Origin: Ktedonobacter sp. SOSP1-85
GTDB taxonomy: Bacteria > Chloroflexota > Ktedonobacteria > Ktedonobacterales > Ktedonobacteraceae
DNA: 64,000 bases
Assembly: GCF_016587415.1 (NCBI RefSeq)
Contig: NZ_BNJI01000002.1
Coordinates: 558,001 to 622,000, forward strand
Reading direction: 5' to 3'
A program made the position numbers and the translations under genes. Position 1 is the stretch's first letter. Each line of letters starts with the position of its first letter. The notes under the pieces are model-generated. The model saw only the letters and a list, made by a program, of their open reading frames with translations. It made no database searches and was not told where the DNA came from. This document shows positions 1-7,568 of this stretch, one piece after another.

Positions 1-1
1 A

Positions 2-649
2 TATGCCCTCTGGTCTGCCTCGTATGATCAGGAAAAAAATGGCTTGATCTTTCTTGAAGAACGGCAGGTAGATCGGCTGCTGGCTCCGCTCTCGTTCAGC
101 AAGGTACTCGATGTGGGCACCGGGACCGGCAGGCATGCCTTAAAACTCGCCCGGCGCGGAGCATATGTCACCGCAATTGATCAGTCCCCCGAGATGCTCG
201 CCGTGGCGAGCCTTGCGGCACAGCGCGAAGCCCTGCCGATTGATTTTCACCTCCTCTCGCTAGATAGCGGTCTGCCTTTCGCGGCAGGCCAGTTTGACCT
301 GCTGATCTGTGCTCTCACGCTGTGCCACGTTCCTGACCTGGCCCATACGCTTCAGGAGTTTGCGCGTGTGTTGCAGGATGGTGGTTCCCTGCTCATTACC
401 GATTTTCATCCCAACCATACCCTCTACGGTTGGAGGACGGCCTTCCGGAGCGCGGGAGTACTCTATCATCTTCCCACCGTAGAGCGTACCAAAGATGATT
501 ACCTGGAGGCAATCCAGGCCTGTGGTTTGACGATCCTCGATACAGCCGAGAGCCTCGTCGGTGAAATACCAGAGGGCTATCTTCCAGAAGAGATGCGACG
601 CACATATGCTGATAAGCCGTTTTGCTTAAGCATTCTGGCACGCAAGTAG
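2..649 (+). CDS. Class I SAM-dependent methyltransferase, 5' end outside window
   Basis: The frame is open from base 2 to a TAG at 647-649, so the true start lies upstream of the window; the TTG at 44 is only an internal codon. The first visible residues (YALWSASYDQEKNG) look like the region just before the methyltransferase fold. The SAM-binding motif VLDVGTGTGRHAL follows, then DQSPEML (acidic loop), DLLICALTLCHVPD (motif IV region) and a VLQDGGSLLITDFHP strand, the usual order of a Methyltransf_11/25 domain. It would transfer a methyl group from SAM to an unknown small molecule. About 215 residues are visible, near full length for the family. Nothing in the context names the substrate. Confidence 0.85.
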   Translation, partial: YALWSASYDQEKNGLIFLEERQVDRLLAPLSFSKVLDVGTGTGRHALKLARRGAYVTAIDQSPEMLAVASLAAQREALPIDFHLLSLDSGLPFAAGQFDLLICALTLCHVPDLAHTLQEFARVLQDGGSLLITDFHPNHTLYGWRTAFRSAGVLYHLPTVERTKDDYLEAIQACGLTILDTAESLVGEIPEGYLPEEMRRTYADKPFCLSILARK

Positions 650-675
650 ATTAATAATTAAACCCCTAAACTATC

Positions 676-705
676 TTGACAAAAGGGCCTCTCGTCGTAT
701 ATGGT
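676..705 (+). promoter_or_regulatory. Sigma70-type promoter for the Tet(M)-like gene
   Basis: TTGACA at 676-681 is followed after 18 bp by TATGGT at 700-705, a good consensus pair. It lies 125 bp before the GTPase start at 831, leaving a leader of about 120 nt that holds a short open frame (761-907). A long leader is reminiscent of tet(M) transcriptional attenuation, which is known for that family; whether it operates here is inference. Confidence 0.6.
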
Positions 706-760
706 ACAGCTATTAAATATCGCTACTATGTAGCATTACCACAAAAGAATGGAGAATTAC

Positions 761-907
761 ATGCGCCAATTCAACAATACAAACAAGGAGATGAAAATGA
801 GAAAAGAGCACATACAGAGGATTGTACTGAATGACAACAGTGAACATTGGGATCGTCGCGCACGTAGACGCGGGAAAGACCAGCCTGACGGAGCGCATAC
901 TGTTTGA
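761..907 (+). CDS. Possible leader peptide overlapping the GTPase start
   Basis: A 48-residue open frame starts at ATG 761 (GGAG six bases upstream) or at ATG 797, which follows AAGGAG and ATGAAA. It reads across the GTPase start at 831 in another frame and stops at TGA 905-907. Its sequence is basic and resembles no family I know. The strong AAGGAG in front of 797, rather than in front of 831, is the main reason to list it. It may couple or attenuate translation of the GTPase, or it may be chance. Confidence 0.25.
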   Translation: MRQFNNTNKEMKMRKEHIQRIVLNDNSEHWDRRARRRGKDQPDGAHTV

Positions 908-2828
908 AACCCATGTCATCGACGCCACTGGTCGCGTTGACCAGGGCAATACCCAGACCGATTCACTAGACCTGGAGAAGAGACGAGGCATCACGATTAA
1001 AGCCTCGGTCGTTTCCTTCTTTATACAAGATAAAACGCTAGATAAAACCCTTAAAATCAACCTGATTGATACCCCCGGGCACGCAGACTTTATCGCCGAG
1101 GTTGAGCGTTCTTTCAGCGTGCTAGATGCGGCGATTCTGGTGATATCCGCCGTGGAGGGGATTCAAGCGCAAACCAAGTTCCTCATGTCCCTCCTCACCA
1201 GGCTTGGTATTCCCACGATCATTTTTATCAACAAGATTGATCGAAGCGGAGCACAATCCCACACCCTCATCAAGCATATCAAGGAGAAGCTCGCGGAATC
1301 AGTGCTTCCCCTCTATACCCCTGAAGATCTCGGCACAAAGCAGGCCTTTATTGTCGAAAATAGCTTTAGCTACGCCAAAAATCCAGCCTTCATGGAGGAG
1401 TGCATTGGGCTGCTCGCGCTCAACGACGAGGCCTTCCTTGAGGCTTACGTCAACGAAGAGCAAGTGGCAGAAAAGCAGGTCAAAGAGGCACTGAAGCGCC
1501 AGGTTCGAGATGCCAGACTGTACCCCATCTTCTTTGGCTCAGCTATGACCGGGATCGGCGTTGCTGAACTGCTCGCTGGCGTCGCAACCTTCTTCTCAGA
1601 AAATCCCAGGTCAGAGGATGGCCCTTTATCTGGGGTCGTCTTCAAGATTGAGAAGGAGGCATCGGGCGAGAAGATCGCCTATGTGAGGATCTTTTCGGGC
1701 AGCTTGCATGTCAGAGAGTATGTGCCTGTGAGCCGAAAAATCAGCGAGAGCGAGGTCGAAACCCACACAGACAAGGTGAAAAAGCTGCATGTCTTCTGGG
1801 AAGGGAAAATGCTTCAGTCTTCCAGCGTCGAGGCGGGCGAGTTCTGCAAGGTCTGGGGCCTGAAGGACATTAAAATTGGCGATGTCGTGGGAGAGTGGTC
1901 CGACAGCATCAAGGATCTGCATTTTGTGGCCCCGCAAATGGAGGCACGTATCGAAGCCCGGCACCAGGAGCAGAGTCACCGGCTCTATCAAGCCCTGCTG
2001 GAGCTATCGGAAGAAGATCCGCTGGTCAAAGTACTGCAAGATACCTTTCATCATGAGATCTACCTGCGACTCTTTGGCGAGGTACAGAAAGAAGTCATCG
2101 AAACGATGCTTCAGGAAAACTATGGCCTGGACGTCCAATTCTCAGAGACAAGGGTCGTCTGCATCGAAAAGCCCGCCGGGACCGGGCAGGCCCTGGAGGA
2201 GATGGGAAAAGGAGGAAATCCCTTCTATGCAACCGTTGGCTTTAGAGTCGAACCAGCGCCCCCTGGCAGCGGCATCAGCTATAGGCTAGAGGTAAAGCTG
2301 GGCGCGCTTCCCCTCGCCTTTCACCGGGCGATTGAAGAGACAGTCTACGAGACCTTACAACAAGGACTCTACGGCTGGGAGGTCACCGACATTGTCGTAA
2401 TCGTGACGCATACCGGCTACAGCAGCCCTGTCTCAACGGCGGCTGACTTCCGTAACCTGGTGCCACTTGTGGTGATGGAGGCACTCTCTCAGGCGGGTAC
2501 CGGGGTCTATGAGCCCCTGAACCAGTTCGAGTTGAGCGCCCCCGCCCATGTTATCAGCCAGGCTATGTTCAGGTTGTCAGCACTAAAGGCAAGTGTTGAG
2601 AGACCAATCCTGCGCGGCGAAACCTTTCTCTTGGCGGGTACGCTACCCGTGGCGACGACGGAGGAGTTTAAAAGAAGCCTGCATTCGTTTACCGAGGGCG
2701 AAGGCATTTTTCTGACGAAGCCCTCCGGGTTTCGCAAAATAGAGGACGCCTTCCCCACCAGAAAGCGCGCCGACTTCAACCCCTTGAACCGCAAGGATTA
2801 CATGCTGCACATCCTGCACACGTATTAA
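831..2828 (+). CDS. Tet(M)/Tet(O)-type ribosomal protection GTPase
   Basis: A 665-residue translation factor of the EF-G superfamily, close to the 640 residues typical of Tet(M). Visible GTPase motifs are AHVDAGKTSLTE (G1, residues 10-21), RGITI (G2), DTPGH (G3) and NKID (G4). The C-terminal half has the Tet(M)-like stretch YSSPVSTAADFR, matching the domain IV tip that contacts the decoding centre in Tet proteins. In that family the protein binds the ribosome, expels tetracycline and hydrolyses GTP. Start ATG 831 gives the canonical N-terminus; AGAGG lies ten bases upstream. It is a singleton, and chromosomal soil homologues may serve other roles, so resistance is inference. Confidence 0.9.
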   Translation: MTTVNIGIVAHVDAGKTSLTERILFETHVIDATGRVDQGNTQTDSLDLEKRRGITIKASVVSFFIQDKTLDKTLKINLIDTPGHADFIAEVERSFSVLDAAILVISAVEGIQAQTKFLMSLLTRLGIPTIIFINKIDRSGAQSHTLIKHIKEKLAESVLPLYTPEDLGTKQAFIVENSFSYAKNPAFMEECIGLLALNDEAFLEAYVNEEQVAEKQVKEALKRQVRDARLYPIFFGSAMTGIGVAELLAGVATFFSENPRSEDGPLSGVVFKIEKEASGEKIAYVRIFSGSLHVREYVPVSRKISESEVETHTDKVKKLHVFWEGKMLQSSSVEAGEFCKVWGLKDIKIGDVVGEWSDSIKDLHFVAPQMEARIEARHQEQSHRLYQALLELSEEDPLVKVLQDTFHHEIYLRLFGEVQKEVIETMLQENYGLDVQFSETRVVCIEKPAGTGQALEEMGKGGNPFYATVGFRVEPAPPGSGISYRLEVKLGALPLAFHRAIEETVYETLQQGLYGWEVTDIVVIVTHTGYSSPVSTAADFRNLVPLVVMEALSQAGTGVYEPLNQFELSAPAHVISQAMFRLSALKASVERPILRGETFLLAGTLPVATTEEFKRSLHSFTEGEGIFLTKPSGFRKIEDAFPTRKRADFNPLNRKDYMLHILHTY

Positions 2829-2833
2829 AGTGT

Positions 2834-3020
2834 AAGGAAGCCCACCGCCCATGCAGGAGGACTGAGGATGTGCTTGTAAACGGCGCACCTACCTCAGTCC
2901 TCCTACTGGGCAGCTGCACACGGTTGATACTCCCCACACTCGGCAGGAGAAAAAAGGTAGGTGCGCCGTTTACAAGCACATCCTTTTTCTCCTGCACGAG
3001 TGTGGGATGCTGGCTTCCTT
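2834..3020. repeat. Paired-hairpin element A
   Basis: Two hairpins bounded by the inverted repeat AAGGAAGCC / GGCTTCCTT. The left has a 13-bp perfect stem (2855-2867 with 2892-2904), plus GCCCA/TGGGC outside it, and a 24-nt loop. The right has a stem at 2943-2957 / 2982-2995, plus CACACTC/GAGTGTG, and also a 24-nt loop. The two loops are exact reverse complements and contain GTGCTTGTAAACGGCGCAC, while the two stems differ completely. Related elements lie at 28.3, 32.2, 35.6 and 53.2 kb. No open frame is present. Confidence 0.85.
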
Positions 3021-3036
3021 CCCCTCCCACATGGAT

Positions 3037-3074
3037 ATCGCTTCGCTCGGAGTCCATGCTAGCATGGACCCTAC
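3037..3074. repeat. R-type palindromic repeat, half unit
   Basis: The unit reads ATCGCTTCGCTCGG, then the perfect palindrome GTCCATGCTAGCATGGAC (3052-3069), then CCTAC. It is one half of the paired R elements seen at 10.0, 22.5, 47.8 and 56.6 kb. Read on the minus strand its TAG (3071-3073) is the stop codon of the adjacent zinc-ribbon gene, so the element forms the very end of that gene. Confidence 0.85.
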
Positions 3075-4210
3075 AAGCGCCAGATTTTGAGGTTGGAGAA
3101 GCTCATCTCGGAGGTGCTATTCCTGGCGTAGGTGGTCAGGCCAAGGGCGCCATTGGCATAAGTGTTATCAATAAAGCTATTTACAAATTTGCCGTTGACG
3201 TAAAAATGGAAGGTCGATTTGTGCGCAATGAGCATAAGTGTGTTCACCTGCTGCGAGCCCGTTTTAAACTCATCGGAGTGCGCGCCTGAAAGCAGCGAGT
3301 ACTTATACAGTCCACCACTGTAGACAAGCACCCTGTAGGCACCTTGCGTGCTGTAGAGCAGGGTATAGTGATTGCCCTGGCTGGGATAGCGGAAGGAGAT
3401 CCCTCCCTCGTCTCCCTGTGCGATTGTAGCATCAATCTGCATTGCGAAGTCGCTATAGCTTGTCTTCTCTTTGCATGTATAAATAGTCTTCACTTTCGTC
3501 AGCGTTACATGGTATGCCGCATCCTTATACTCACAGGCATAGGGATGACTATTAGAAGCGGACACAGTCTCTGTCCAGGAATTTCCACTCGCGCTATCGA
3601 GCTTAGAGGTCGTTGTAGGAGGTAAGGCTTGCACTCCGGAGTAAAGCGCGTTCGGATTGTCCCATTGCAGGCCTTGAACAGCTTGGCTCCTCTGGTTATT
3701 CTGGGCGACAAAATAAGTTATGCCACCACCTAGAAGCACAACCAGCGCGATCACTGTCACCAGCGTGACGATGAGAGCAGTCTTCTTACGACGGCGAGGC
3801 TGATTTGGCGCCGTCCCGGCGAAATATGGAGCGTATGCGCTCTGTGTGGCATATGGATCATTGGCATTGGATGGAAAGCCCGGCGCGGGATAGCCCGCAT
3901 AGGGAGCGCCAGGGGCAGGCGTTCCCGGCGCAGACGCATACGCCGTAGGGGCAGGAGCTAGCTGAGACGGAGCTGCATACTCCTGATAGGGCGCTGGCGC
4001 TCCGTACTCTTGATAAGACGCGGGTGCCTGATAGACCTCAGTCGGCTCGGATGCCGCATGGGATGCTCCCTGCTCCTGGTCGAAAGGAGAACTTTGAAAT
4101 ACCTCAGATGGCGTAGGTGCCGCCTGGGGAGCAGGTGCAATCGAGGTTCCACACTCCGAGCAAAACCTGGCTCCCTCAGGCAATTCACTATGGCAATTCT
4201 GACATTGCAT
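3071..4210 (-). CDS. Zinc-ribbon, single-pass membrane protein with extracellular beta domain
   Basis: 379 residues. Residues 1-25 form a zinc ribbon (CQNCHSELPEGARFCSECG, two CxxC knuckles). A long Pro/Ala/Tyr-rich low-complexity linker follows to about residue 135. Basic RRRKK then precedes one membrane segment (about 143-165) rich in V/L/I ending in GGG. The C-terminal 200 residues look like a secreted jelly-roll domain (GISFRYPSQGNHYTLLYS, FHFYVNGKFV, ending LKIWRL), similar in style to LamG/DUF1080 sugar-binding folds. Likely a surface protein with a cytoplasmic ribbon; no enzymatic residues are recognised. The TAG stop falls in an R repeat. Confidence 0.7.
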   Translation of the reverse strand: MQCQNCHSELPEGARFCSECGTSIAPAPQAAPTPSEVFQSSPFDQEQGASHAASEPTEVYQAPASYQEYGAPAPYQEYAAPSQLAPAPTAYASAPGTPAPGAPYAGYPAPGFPSNANDPYATQSAYAPYFAGTAPNQPRRRKKTALIVTLVTVIALVVLLGGGITYFVAQNNQRSQAVQGLQWDNPNALYSGVQALPPTTTSKLDSASGNSWTETVSASNSHPYACEYKDAAYHVTLTKVKTIYTCKEKTSYSDFAMQIDATIAQGDEGGISFRYPSQGNHYTLLYSTQGAYRVLVYSGGLYKYSLLSGAHSDEFKTGSQQVNTLMLIAHKSTFHFYVNGKFVNSFIDNTYANGALGLTTYARNSTSEMSFSNLKIWRL

Positions 4211-4298
4211 AGATGTTCTGTTCCTTCACAAATAAATACATGCGTAATGAAAACTCATCCGCATGATTATGCCATATATCTGTTTGCTTGTACAGAAT

Positions 4299-4359
4299 AA
4301 GATAATAGGTTGTGTGAGTGGGCTGGCTCTGCCAGCCCACTCACACAACCTATTATCTT
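4299..4359. repeat. Long perfect palindrome P1
   Basis: Two 29-bp arms pair perfectly around a three-base loop TCT (61 nt in all). The arms are unrelated in sequence to other repeats here, but the geometry matches palindromes near 22.1, 25.4, 47.1, 48.5, 55.2 and 59.7 kb. It lies between the divergent zinc-ribbon and GH65 genes, so it is not placed like a terminator, and no T-run follows. Confidence 0.85.
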
Positions 4360-4424
4360 TACTACTCTCATCGTTTTCTACTCCTCACTCGTGATGTACT
4401 TGAGTGTTTGCACATAACATTGTT

Positions 4425-4446
4425 GGGTCCATGCTTGCATGGGACT
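4425..4446. repeat. Degenerate R-type repeat
   Basis: GGGTCCATGCTTGCATGGGA is an imperfect copy of the R palindrome, directly upstream of the GH65 ribosome-binding site. It lies in an open frame continuous with GH65 but upstream of the favoured start. Confidence 0.6.
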
Positions 4447-4469
4447 CAGAAACAAGAGAGGAAGAGGAG

Positions 4470-6857
4470 ATGATTCAGCATCCTGCCTTCAAAGTGGAGG
4501 AGTGGAGCGTACGCGAGACAAAGCTGCATTTTGATGTCCTGGCACAGACGGAGTCTATTTTCGCGCTCTCAAATGGACATATCGGGCTACGCGGCAACCT
4601 GGATGAGGGCGAGCCTCACGGACTACCCGGCAGCTATCTAAACTCTGTCTACGAGCTGCATCCCCTCCCCTACGCGGAGAGCGCTTACGGCAACCCTGAG
4701 TCCGGGCAGACGATCATCAATGTTACCAATGGCAAACTGATCCGCTTGAGTGTAGAGGATGAGCCATTCGACATCCGCTATGGTACCATCCATAGCCATG
4801 AGCGCGAACTAGACTTAAGAAATGGCGTCCTGCGCCGCAGCGTATGCTGGACCTCGCCCGCCGGGCAAACGGTAAAGGTGACCTCCACCCGGCTGGTCTC
4901 CTTTACCCAACGCGCCATAGCGGCGATCAACTATGAGGTCGAGCCAATAGATACGCCCATGCGCCTCGTGCTCCAGTCCGAGCTGGTCGCCAACGAAGAA
5001 ATATCCACAAAACAGGGTGACCCACGCGCGGCAAGCACGATTACCAAGCAGCTGGTGAGTGAGGAGAACCACGCCAAAGGGATGCTTGGGCTGCTAGTAC
5101 ACCACACCCAGGAGAGTGGCCTGCGCATCGGGGCGGCGATGGACCATGTGATTGAGGGGCCAGAGAAAATGGCCGTTGATGTCGATAGCTCACCCGATAT
5201 CGCGCGTTTAACTGTGACGGCACAGGTGAAGCCAGGCGAGAAGATCCGCATCGTCAAATTTATCGCCTACGGCTGGTCGAGCCTGCGTTCTCGGCCTGCC
5301 ATCCACGACCAGGTCATTGCCGCGCTCTCGGCGGCGCGCTTAACGGGCTGGGAGGGATTGCTGGCGGAACAACGCGCCTACCTGGATGCCTTCTGGGGCC
5401 GGTCCGATGTCGAGATCGAGGGCGATCCCCAGATTCAGCAGGCGGTACGCTTCGCGCTCTTCCACATCCTACAAGCTGGGGCCAGGGGCGAGCACCGACC
5501 TATCCCGGCCAAGGGTCTGACCGGCCCCGGCTATGATGGGCATACTTTCTGGGATACCGAGATCTTCGTCCTGCCAGTCTTGACGCTCACCCAACCTTCC
5601 GTGGTAGCCGATGCCCTCTACTGGCGCTACTCTATTCTGGACCAGGCACGTGAGCGCGCGCGACTCCTTGGCCTGAAGGGTGCAACCTTCCCCTGGCGCA
5701 CCATCGCGGGCGAAGAGTGCTCAGGCTACTGGCCCGCGAGCGTCGCCGCCTTCCATATCAACGCCGATATCGCCTACGCGGTCGTGCACTATGTAGGAGC
5801 CACCAATGACCTCAAATTTGAGCAAGAGGTTGGCCTGCCCCTGCTCGTGGAGACCGCCCGGCTCTGGCGCTCGCTTGGTTGCGAAGATGCTGAAGGCAAG
5901 TTTCGCATAGATGGCGTGACCGGACCCGACGAGTATAGCGCCCTGGCCGACAATAATGTCTATACGAATCTCATGGCACAGCTCAACTTGCGCGCCGCCG
6001 CCGAGGCGGTCGAACGCCACCCGAAGTCAGCGCATAAGCTCAACGTCAAGGATGAGGAGGTCAAGAGCTGGCTTAGTGCCGCTGAAAACATGCTTTTGCC
6101 ATACGATAAGCGCCTCAAGGTGACGCCACAGGACGAGAACTTTACGGAACACGAGGTATGGGACTTCTCGCAGACGAAAAAAGATGAGTATCCTCTCTTT
6201 CTCCACTACCACTATGTCCATCTATACCGTAAGCAGGTCGTGAAGCAGGCCGATCTCGTGCTCGCCATGCAGCTCTTCAGCAGTGCCTTTTCTGCCGAAC
6301 TCAAGGCGCGCAACTTCGCCTACTATGAGCCGCTCACCGTGCGCGATTCCTCGCTCTCAGCAAGCACCCAGGCCGTGCTCGCCGCCGAGGTTGGTCATCT
6401 TCAGCTCGCCTATGACTACCTGAGCGAGGCCGCGCTTATGGACCTGTATAACCTGGAGCATAACACCCAGGATGGGCTGCACATGGCTTCACTGGCTGGA
6501 AGCTGGACCGCCCTCGTCGCGGGCCTGGGAGGCCTGCGCTGTCAGGATGGCTCGCTCACCTTCGCGCCCCGCCTGTCTGAGGGGATTACACGCCTGGTCT
6601 TCCGCATCCTCTTCAAGGGCCGCTGCCTGCTCGTCGAAATCAAGCCGGGCGAGGCCAGCTACCGCCTGCTGGATGGCGACCCCCTGCAAACCTGGCATCA
6701 CGGCCAGAAGATAACGCTCTCTACCAAAGAAGCCACAACCCGGGCCATCCCACCCATCAAGGCTGGGGCACCACCCAAACAGCCGGCGGGACGCGCACCA
6801 GCCCACCGCGAGTCAGTTTACGATTCTTCTAGCGGCTCCTCAAATTCAATGTCGTAG
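4470..6857 (+). CDS. Glycoside hydrolase family 65 phosphorylase
   Basis: 795 residues from ATG 4470, chosen because a purine-rich AGAGGAAGAGGAG precedes it and the upstream frame encodes only repeat-derived sequence. GH65 enzymes reversibly phosphorolyse alpha-glucosides such as maltose, trehalose or kojibiose. N-terminal beta-sandwich: LSNGHIGLRGNLDEG and GSYLNSVYE. Catalytic (alpha/alpha)6 barrel: DGHTFWDTEIFVLP and VTGPDEYSALADNNVYTN, whose Glu in PDEY is the expected general acid. The C-terminal cap contains FRILFKGR and a short Pro/Ser-rich tail. The exact disaccharide cannot be read from the sequence. The last 40 bp overlap the 3' end of the convergent Uma2 gene. Confidence 0.88.
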   Translation: MIQHPAFKVEEWSVRETKLHFDVLAQTESIFALSNGHIGLRGNLDEGEPHGLPGSYLNSVYELHPLPYAESAYGNPESGQTIINVTNGKLIRLSVEDEPFDIRYGTIHSHERELDLRNGVLRRSVCWTSPAGQTVKVTSTRLVSFTQRAIAAINYEVEPIDTPMRLVLQSELVANEEISTKQGDPRAASTITKQLVSEENHAKGMLGLLVHHTQESGLRIGAAMDHVIEGPEKMAVDVDSSPDIARLTVTAQVKPGEKIRIVKFIAYGWSSLRSRPAIHDQVIAALSAARLTGWEGLLAEQRAYLDAFWGRSDVEIEGDPQIQQAVRFALFHILQAGARGEHRPIPAKGLTGPGYDGHTFWDTEIFVLPVLTLTQPSVVADALYWRYSILDQARERARLLGLKGATFPWRTIAGEECSGYWPASVAAFHINADIAYAVVHYVGATNDLKFEQEVGLPLLVETARLWRSLGCEDAEGKFRIDGVTGPDEYSALADNNVYTNLMAQLNLRAAAEAVERHPKSAHKLNVKDEEVKSWLSAAENMLLPYDKRLKVTPQDENFTEHEVWDFSQTKKDEYPLFLHYHYVHLYRKQVVKQADLVLAMQLFSSAFSAELKARNFAYYEPLTVRDSSLSASTQAVLAAEVGHLQLAYDYLSEAALMDLYNLEHNTQDGLHMASLAGSWTALVAGLGGLRCQDGSLTFAPRLSEGITRLVFRILFKGRCLLVEIKPGEASYRLLDGDPLQTWHHGQKITLSTKEATTRAIPPIKAGAPPKQPAGRAPAHRESVYDSSSGSSNSMS

Positions 6858-7429
6858 TAAATCTCATCCATGCTTAGCTGCAGGTCCAGGCTCGCCAAAT
6901 GCAGAAGCTGCCCGCGCTGGTAGTCCTGGTAGCGCCATTCGCCTCCTGATCTAGAGTAGACCCGGACTTCGGGAGCGAATTGGTTCACAAACATGATCTC
7001 TTCGATAGTGCTACATGCCATATAGGCCTGGAGCTTATGGTTCTTATCCTTGTACTCAGTTGATGGGGAATGGACTTCTACCACTATATGCGGCGATTGT
7101 ATGATCTTAATGTCTTGTTTGTGGTCTGCCACATCGCATGAGATAGTGACATCTGGATAGACTTTTTCACCATTAGCAAGCACCTGCATATCTGAGCCAA
7201 CGACAAAGCAAGGGCCTGAGCCTCTTTTGAGCTGGCTTCGTAACTCTGCCGATATATTCAAGCAGATCGTTGCGTGTGCGCGTGAGCCACCAGCCAGATT
7301 ATAATACAACCTGCCGCCGATGAGCTCCAGGCGAAGCTCAGGGTAAGCGCGCTCCAGCGCTTCATACTCTTGCTCGCTGATAGGCGAGCCATATCGGGGC
7401 AACGCTTGCCTCTCGGGGTTTATCGCCAT
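6818..7429 (-). CDS. Uma2 family (DUF820) PD-(D/E)XK endonuclease-like protein
   Basis: 203 residues from MAINPERQ; GGAGG five bases upstream favours this ATG over the one at 7450. The Uma2 pattern is clear: LELIGGRLYYN, YPDVTISCD, then IVVEVHSPSTEYKDKNHKL with the E...K core of the PD-(D/E)XK fold, and Y-x-A about two turns later. These proteins are abundant in cyanobacteria and Chloroflexota and of unknown physiological role; nuclease activity is predicted from fold only. The gene is convergent with GH65, overlapping it by 40 bp. Confidence 0.85.
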   Translation of the reverse strand: MAINPERQALPRYGSPISEQEYEALERAYPELRLELIGGRLYYNLAGGSRAHATICLNISAELRSQLKRGSGPCFVVGSDMQVLANGEKVYPDVTISCDVADHKQDIKIIQSPHIVVEVHSPSTEYKDKNHKLQAYMACSTIEEIMFVNQFAPEVRVYSRSGGEWRYQDYQRGQLLHLASLDLQLSMDEIYYDIEFEEPLEES

Positions 7430-7497
7430 ACTATCCTCCTCCTCATACACAATACTGCATCAAGTATAACATATGATATGATAATACAATGGCTATG

Positions 7498-7520
7498 GCG
7501 CTGCTAAAGCACGCGCCTAC
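7498..7520. repeat. Solo arm of an M-type repeat
   Basis: GCGCTGCTAAAGCACGCGCC plus TAC matches one arm of the M elements at 56.5 and 58.1 kb, without a partner arm nearby. It is probably a decayed copy between the Uma2 and P450 genes. Confidence 0.55.
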
Positions 7521-7568
7521 TAGATGCTCTTCCTCCGAAATGGGTCGGTATCCTACAAGGCTCTAGCG

